Shown in pieces: positions 62,383 to 64,000 of a stretch of 64,000 bases of DNA. The notes under the pieces are model-generated. The model made no database searches, was not told the DNA's origin, and saw only the letters and a program-made list of their open reading frames with translations. The position numbers and the translations under genes are program-made. This stretch comes from Chitinophaga qingshengii (lineage in GTDB: Bacteria; Bacteroidota; Bacteroidia; Chitinophagales; Chitinophagaceae): NCBI RefSeq assembly GCF_014529935.1, contig NZ_JACVFC010000001.1:1-64000 (forward strand). Direction: 5' to 3'. The number at the start of each line of letters is the position of its first letter. Position 1 is the stretch's first letter.

Positions 62383-62961
62383 TTATCGTCTCAGGGAACT
62401 GATTAAAAAATCGACCATATCGTTTACTTCCTGTTTGTTGCCCGAAAGGATATACCGCATATGAAAGCTGTTGCAGCTGGAGAGGATATAACGGGCAAGC
62501 ATATCCGGTGCAAATCCGGGTTTCAGTTCCCCGGCATCTATAGCCCGGATAATCAGCTCCTCGAAAATAGCTTCCAGTGCGGCGGCGTTTTTCTTAATAA
62601 AGGATGCCACAGCAGGTTCGTCATTGCCCAGTTCAAAGATGGTGCGAACAATCAGGCAGGCTTTGCGGTCTTTATAGGTTTGTTCAGCTACGTCGCGTAT
62701 TGTGAAAGCCAGCGCTTCAAAGGGTGAAACGATGTTTTTTCCCGCGCGGCGGTATTGTTCTGTTTTCAGCACGGCATAATTCTCCAGGCATTTCAGGAAG
62801 AGCTCCTGCTTATTGCCAAAGGAATTGTAAACGCTGCTGCGGTTGAGTCCCATCCTGTCCACAATATCATGAATGGAAGTGGCATGGTATCCCTTTTCCC
62901 AAAACAGGTTCCGGGCTTGTTCCAGCTTTTCTTCATAATCAAATTCTTTATTCCTCGGCAT
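62383..62961 (-). CDS. TetR-family transcriptional regulator
   Basis: A 192-residue repressor. The N-terminal HTH (about 8-55) contains EQARNLFWEKGYHATSIHDI and GLNRSSVYNSFGNKQELF. The helical ligand-binding domain is variable. The ATG at 62961 (MPRNKEFDYEE) is preferred over 62997 because the longer frame covers the operator-like site. It lies 49 bases upstream of the NTF2-like start region on the same strand. The inferred targets are its own promoter and the NTF2-like gene. Confidence 0.88.
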   Translation of the reverse strand: MPRNKEFDYEEKLEQARNLFWEKGYHATSIHDIVDRMGLNRSSVYNSFGNKQELFLKCLENYAVLKTEQYRRAGKNIVSPFEALAFTIRDVAEQTYKDRKACLIVRTIFELGNDEPAVASFIKKNAAALEAIFEELIIRAIDAGELKPGFAPDMLARYILSSCNSFHMRYILSGNKQEVNDMVDFLISSLRR

Positions 62962-62980
62962 GAGGCAAAGGTAAATGTTT

Positions 62981-62996
62981 TGAAACGATTGTTCCA
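62981..62996. promoter_or_regulatory. Operator-like site upstream of the TetR gene
   Basis: TGAAACGATTGTTCCA, 20 bases before the TetR start; imperfect palindrome sharing TGAAACGAT with the other site. Confidence 0.55.
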
Positions 62997-62997
62997 A

Positions 62998-63336
62998 ATC
63001 AAATATTTGTTGTGTTCAGGTGGGAAGCAAACCGTTGAAAGGCACCTTCGTTTTCTGCCAAAGTTGCAGTTTAGGGATGTTGTCAAGGGGAACGAAATAT
63101 GGCGGTCTTTCTTTCAAGGACTTCGAAAATGATCGTGCTTACAGGTAATGATTCGTTCAGGTTTAGGGGTGGCTGCGGTTCCGAGGGAGGGGATGCTTCG
63201 GCCCGAATCCCAGGGAAAGAAATGGAAATGGTGCTCGGGTAAAAGGGAATGCTTCGTTTCGGTATGGGGCACGATTGGGGCATCTGAGGAGGGAATGAGG
63301 CCGCTGGAAATTCAGGGAGCTACGTTACCATTAAAA
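62998..63336. other. Intergenic stretch without a supported gene
   Basis: It lies between the TetR promoter and the terminator of the next gene. Several open frames cross it but none has protein-like composition. No RNA or repeat was recognised. Confidence 0.5.
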
Positions 63337-63362
63337 GAAAGCCGGCCTTTAGGCCGGCTTTC
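63337..63362 (-). terminator. Terminator of the PH-like membrane gene
   Basis: A 12-bp complementary arm pair (63337-63348, 63351-63362) rich in GC. On the minus strand it is followed by CTTTTAA. Confidence 0.75.
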
Positions 63363-63369
63363 GAACAAG

Positions 63370-63867
63370 TTATTTTGCGATGTTGATGATACCGTTCATC
63401 GTTTTCACGAAGTCCTCCGAGCAGGAAGGGCTGATCACCCATTTACGGGAGCGCGATTCCACCAGGACAAGGTTTTGCCGGTTGGTGCACCAGCGCTGGT
63501 ATTTACCGATTTCGGCGGAGCGGTAGGTGCCGAGGTACCCGAAGATACCACCAATGCCCAGCATACGGCTGCTGGTACCCAGTTCCTCCTCGGTGATGCT
63601 GCGCAGCCGCACGATGTCATCAAACATGATGGTAATAGGAAACAGTGCTCTTTTGATCACCAGGCCTTCGGCGGTGATTTTATAATACCGGGGACTGAGG
63701 CAGGCTGCCACCAGGATGGCCGGTATCAGTATGAACAATAGTATACTGGTTTTTACCGCTTCATGATTCACATCGGTGATCTGCCGGCATAAAATGACCA
63801 ACGTAATGATGATCGTGAGGTTTGTGATTATTTTGGAGTTATCATCCAATGTTGCGGCGTATCTCAT
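63370..63867 (-). CDS. Membrane protein with a bacterial PH-like domain
   Basis: A 165-residue protein with two N-terminal hydrophobic helices (IITNLTIIITLVILC and ILLFILIPAILVAACL) followed by a soluble domain. The pattern RYYKITAEGLVIKRALFPITIMFDDIVRLRSI is typical of bacterial PH (bPH) domains. The C-terminal helix is DFVKTMNGIINI. Such proteins are membrane-anchored and of uncertain role. It is probably downstream of another gene that starts outside the window. Confidence 0.7.
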   Translation of the reverse strand: MRYAATLDDNSKIITNLTIIITLVILCRQITDVNHEAVKTSILLFILIPAILVAACLSPRYYKITAEGLVIKRALFPITIMFDDIVRLRSITEEELGTSSRMLGIGGIFGYLGTYRSAEIGKYQRWCTNRQNLVLVESRSRKWVISPSCSEDFVKTMNGIINIAK

Positions 63868-63914
63868 AAGTCCTGTCCTTTGGTTGCAGAGAAAGATAGA
63901 GAAATTTAATTATA

Positions 63915-63998
63915 TCAGGAATCATACTTGCCTGTTTTTTCTTCGATGGTGACATCCTGATCTTTTTTTATCTGCATTTTTATATACACGAGCAGCTG
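63915..63998 (-). CDS. Possible C-terminal end of a gene entering from the right
   Basis: A minus-strand open frame runs from the window edge for 27 codons and ends TGA at 63915 (contains VYIKMQIKKDQDVTIEEKTG). It lies 47 bases upstream of the PH-like gene, as expected for an operon. Too short for a family call. Confidence 0.35.
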   Translation of the reverse strand, partial: QLLVYIKMQIKKDQDVTIEEKTGKYDS

Positions 63999-64000
63999 TG

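Noticed and set aside
63148..63741. 197-codon plus-strand open frame at the right end
   Set aside because: It spans a terminator and the antisense of the PH-like gene; no protein character.

Overview
The window is a chromosomal segment of a member of the Bacteroidota, most likely a Chitinophaga-like member of the Chitinophagaceae. The evidence is a giant surface protein ending in a type B C-terminal sorting domain of the type IX secretion system, a SusC/SusD pair, several other TonB-dependent receptors with an N-terminal carboxypeptidase-regulatory-like domain, DUF5686, and promoters of the Bacteroidota type (TTTG or TTG, about 19-21 bases, then TAnnTTTG) in place of classical -35/-10 boxes. 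Base composition is balanced for most of the window, with AT-rich islands around 19-20 kb and 56.5 kb. No tRNA, rRNA, CRISPR array or insertion sequence was seen.

Layout. 0-10.5 kb: 3' part of a modular adhesin-like protein, a GH20 hexosaminidase, an S41 peptidase lipoprotein and a small secreted protein. 10.6-18.6 kb: serA, a serine beta-lactamase-like lipoprotein, a CDF metal exporter, a PhnZ-like HD oxygenase, a HEAT-repeat protein, infC and thrS. 19-23 kb: two small membrane-anchored coiled-coil proteins, then a DUF3347 lipoprotein and a TonB receptor. 23.3-33 kb: an ABC-F ATPase and a complete two-component system plus CusCBA/CzcCBA-type heavy-metal efflux operon. 33-42.3 kb: trhO, an XRE regulator beside a perfect 22-bp palindrome, a candidate structured RNA, a receiver-like protein lacking the phospho-acceptor aspartate, a 36-residue membrane peptide, DUF5686, DoxX, and a methionine cluster (metZ-like and OsmC facing metX). 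42.3-45.2 kb: a TonB-dependent receptor.

45.4-52.4 kb is the most interesting part. It holds a retron read leftward: a 1112-residue WGR plus HEAT/ARM protein, a winged-helix/SWIM zinc-finger protein, a non-coding msr-msd candidate with a clear 14-bp a1/a2 stem and a 26-bp msd hairpin, and a retron reverse transcriptase with the YADD, NAxxH and VTG motifs. From memory this gene set corresponds to type XIII of the published retron classification. I know of no established mechanism for that type, so the locus is a good lead rather than a new class.

52.7-64 kb: ychF, a SpmA/SpmB fusion, a YeiH-family membrane protein, an unrecognised gene, an orphan SusC/SusD pair, and a TetR regulator with an NTF2-like gene that share an operator-like motif.

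A second cross-cutting signal is a set of at least six long intergenic inverted repeats built from short iterated AT-rich words (10.45, 25.26, 35.86, 41.13, 45.25 and 49.03 kb). They fall into three sequence subfamilies. Most sit at gene 3' ends. One lies between the divergent OsmC and metX genes and supplies the upstream promoter element of metX.
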